Below are positions 6,590 to 6,864 of a DNA stretch of 6,864 nt, piece after piece (the stretch's first letter is position 1; every line of letters starts with the position of its first letter). The stretch spans positions 1-6,864 of the forward strand of contig CAYRHS010000160.1 of assembly GCA_964424125.1 (NCBI GenBank), written 5' to 3'. The notes below the pieces were generated by a model. That model saw only the letters and a program-made list of their open reading frames with translations, was not told where the DNA came from and searched no databases. Made by a program: the position numbers and the translations under genes. Source of the stretch: CAYRHS01 sp964424125. GTDB taxonomy: Bacteria; Actinomycetota; Acidimicrobiia; IMCC26256; JAOSJL01.

Positions 6590-6864
6590 TCAGCTCGCGC
6601 CCGGCACCGGACCGGCACCGTCGAGCAACGCGCGGGTGGCGAGCTCCATGTCGTCGTCGACCCGGTCGGCCGGGTCCACGCCGCCCACCCACCCCACGAG
6701 CGCGGACAGCCACACCTGCTGGAGGACCCGGGCCACGACGAGATCGTGGGCGGTCGGCGGCTCGTCCCGGATGGCGGCGGTGATGATCTCGGTCATGGTC
6801 GCGGTGATGCGGCGGACCGCGTCGGCCTCTTCGGGCGGAGCCGCCGCCAGCGCCCGCACCAGCG
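6590..6864 (-). CDS. kstR: TetR-family regulator, KstR-like, C-terminal part
   Basis: Only about the last 90 codons are in the window; the frame is open to the right edge, so the N-terminal helix-turn-helix DNA-binding domain lies outside. The visible part is helical ligand-binding domain: EEADAVRRITATMTEIITAAI, then VVARVLQQVWLSALVGWVGG, then DDMELATRALLDGAG before a short tail. The segment ARVLQQVWLSALVGW and the following LA.RALL closely match the recalled C-terminus of mycobacterial KstR (ARVISDVWLSNLLAW...LAVRLLIGD). KstR represses the cholesterol catabolism regulon and is released by a steroid-26-oyl-CoA. Its position directly upstream of the FadD19-like gene, and a KstR-like operator elsewhere in the window, support the call. 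Another TetR-family member controlling lipid genes remains possible because TetR C-terminal domains diverge quickly and the DNA-reading domain is not visible. The GTG at 6859 is not taken as a start. Confidence 0.72.
   Translation of the reverse strand, partial: LVRALAAAPPEEADAVRRITATMTEIITAAIRDEPPTAHDLVVARVLQQVWLSALVGWVGGVDPADRVDDDMELATRALLDGAGPVPGAS

Noticed and set aside
6544..6618. Extended N-terminus of the synthetase starting at 6618
   Set aside because: The extra 25 residues are Arg/Pro-rich, overlap the regulator gene by 29 bases, and precede the MATYNLADL start where family similarity begins.

Overview
This is a GC-rich window (roughly 70% by eye) with GTG starts and a KstR-type operator. 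It looks like chromosomal DNA of a high-GC actinobacterium. A non-mycobacterial lineage is possible, because the gene order differs from the one I recall for Mycobacterium, but the exact taxon cannot be read from the sequence. I see no mobile elements, RNA genes, CRISPR arrays or phage genes.

The left part (1-2466) is ordinary housekeeping or accessory content. The C-terminal two thirds of a ROK-family sugar kinase-like protein enters from the left edge and ends 5 bases from a convergent gene. That gene encodes a membrane-anchored protein with beta-propeller-like repeats. It overlaps by ATGA with an upstream AlkA-type (HhH-GPD) DNA glycosylase, so the two form a small leftward operon.

The right part (2467-6864) reads as a steroid (cholesterol-type) side-chain degradation locus. 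A palindromic KstR-like operator lies in the 138-base divergent spacer. It precedes two tandem acyl-CoA dehydrogenase genes that resemble, from memory, mycobacterial FadE26 (ChsE4, carrying the catalytic Glu) and FadE27 (ChsE5, lacking it), whose products form one heteromeric enzyme. Converging on this pair is an acyl-CoA synthetase closely resembling FadD19, the steroid-26-oyl-CoA ligase. Just upstream of the synthetase, on the same strand, is the C-terminal part of a TetR-family regulator resembling KstR.

The inferred working model is as follows. The FadD19-like ligase activates the C27 steroid acid to its CoA thioester. That thioester is both the substrate of the FadE26/FadE27-type dehydrogenase and, in mycobacteria, the ligand that releases KstR from DNA. 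Regulator, inducer-forming enzyme, operator and inducer-consuming enzyme would then all sit within about 4.4 kb. The assignments rest on motif reading and recalled family sequences, not on a database search.
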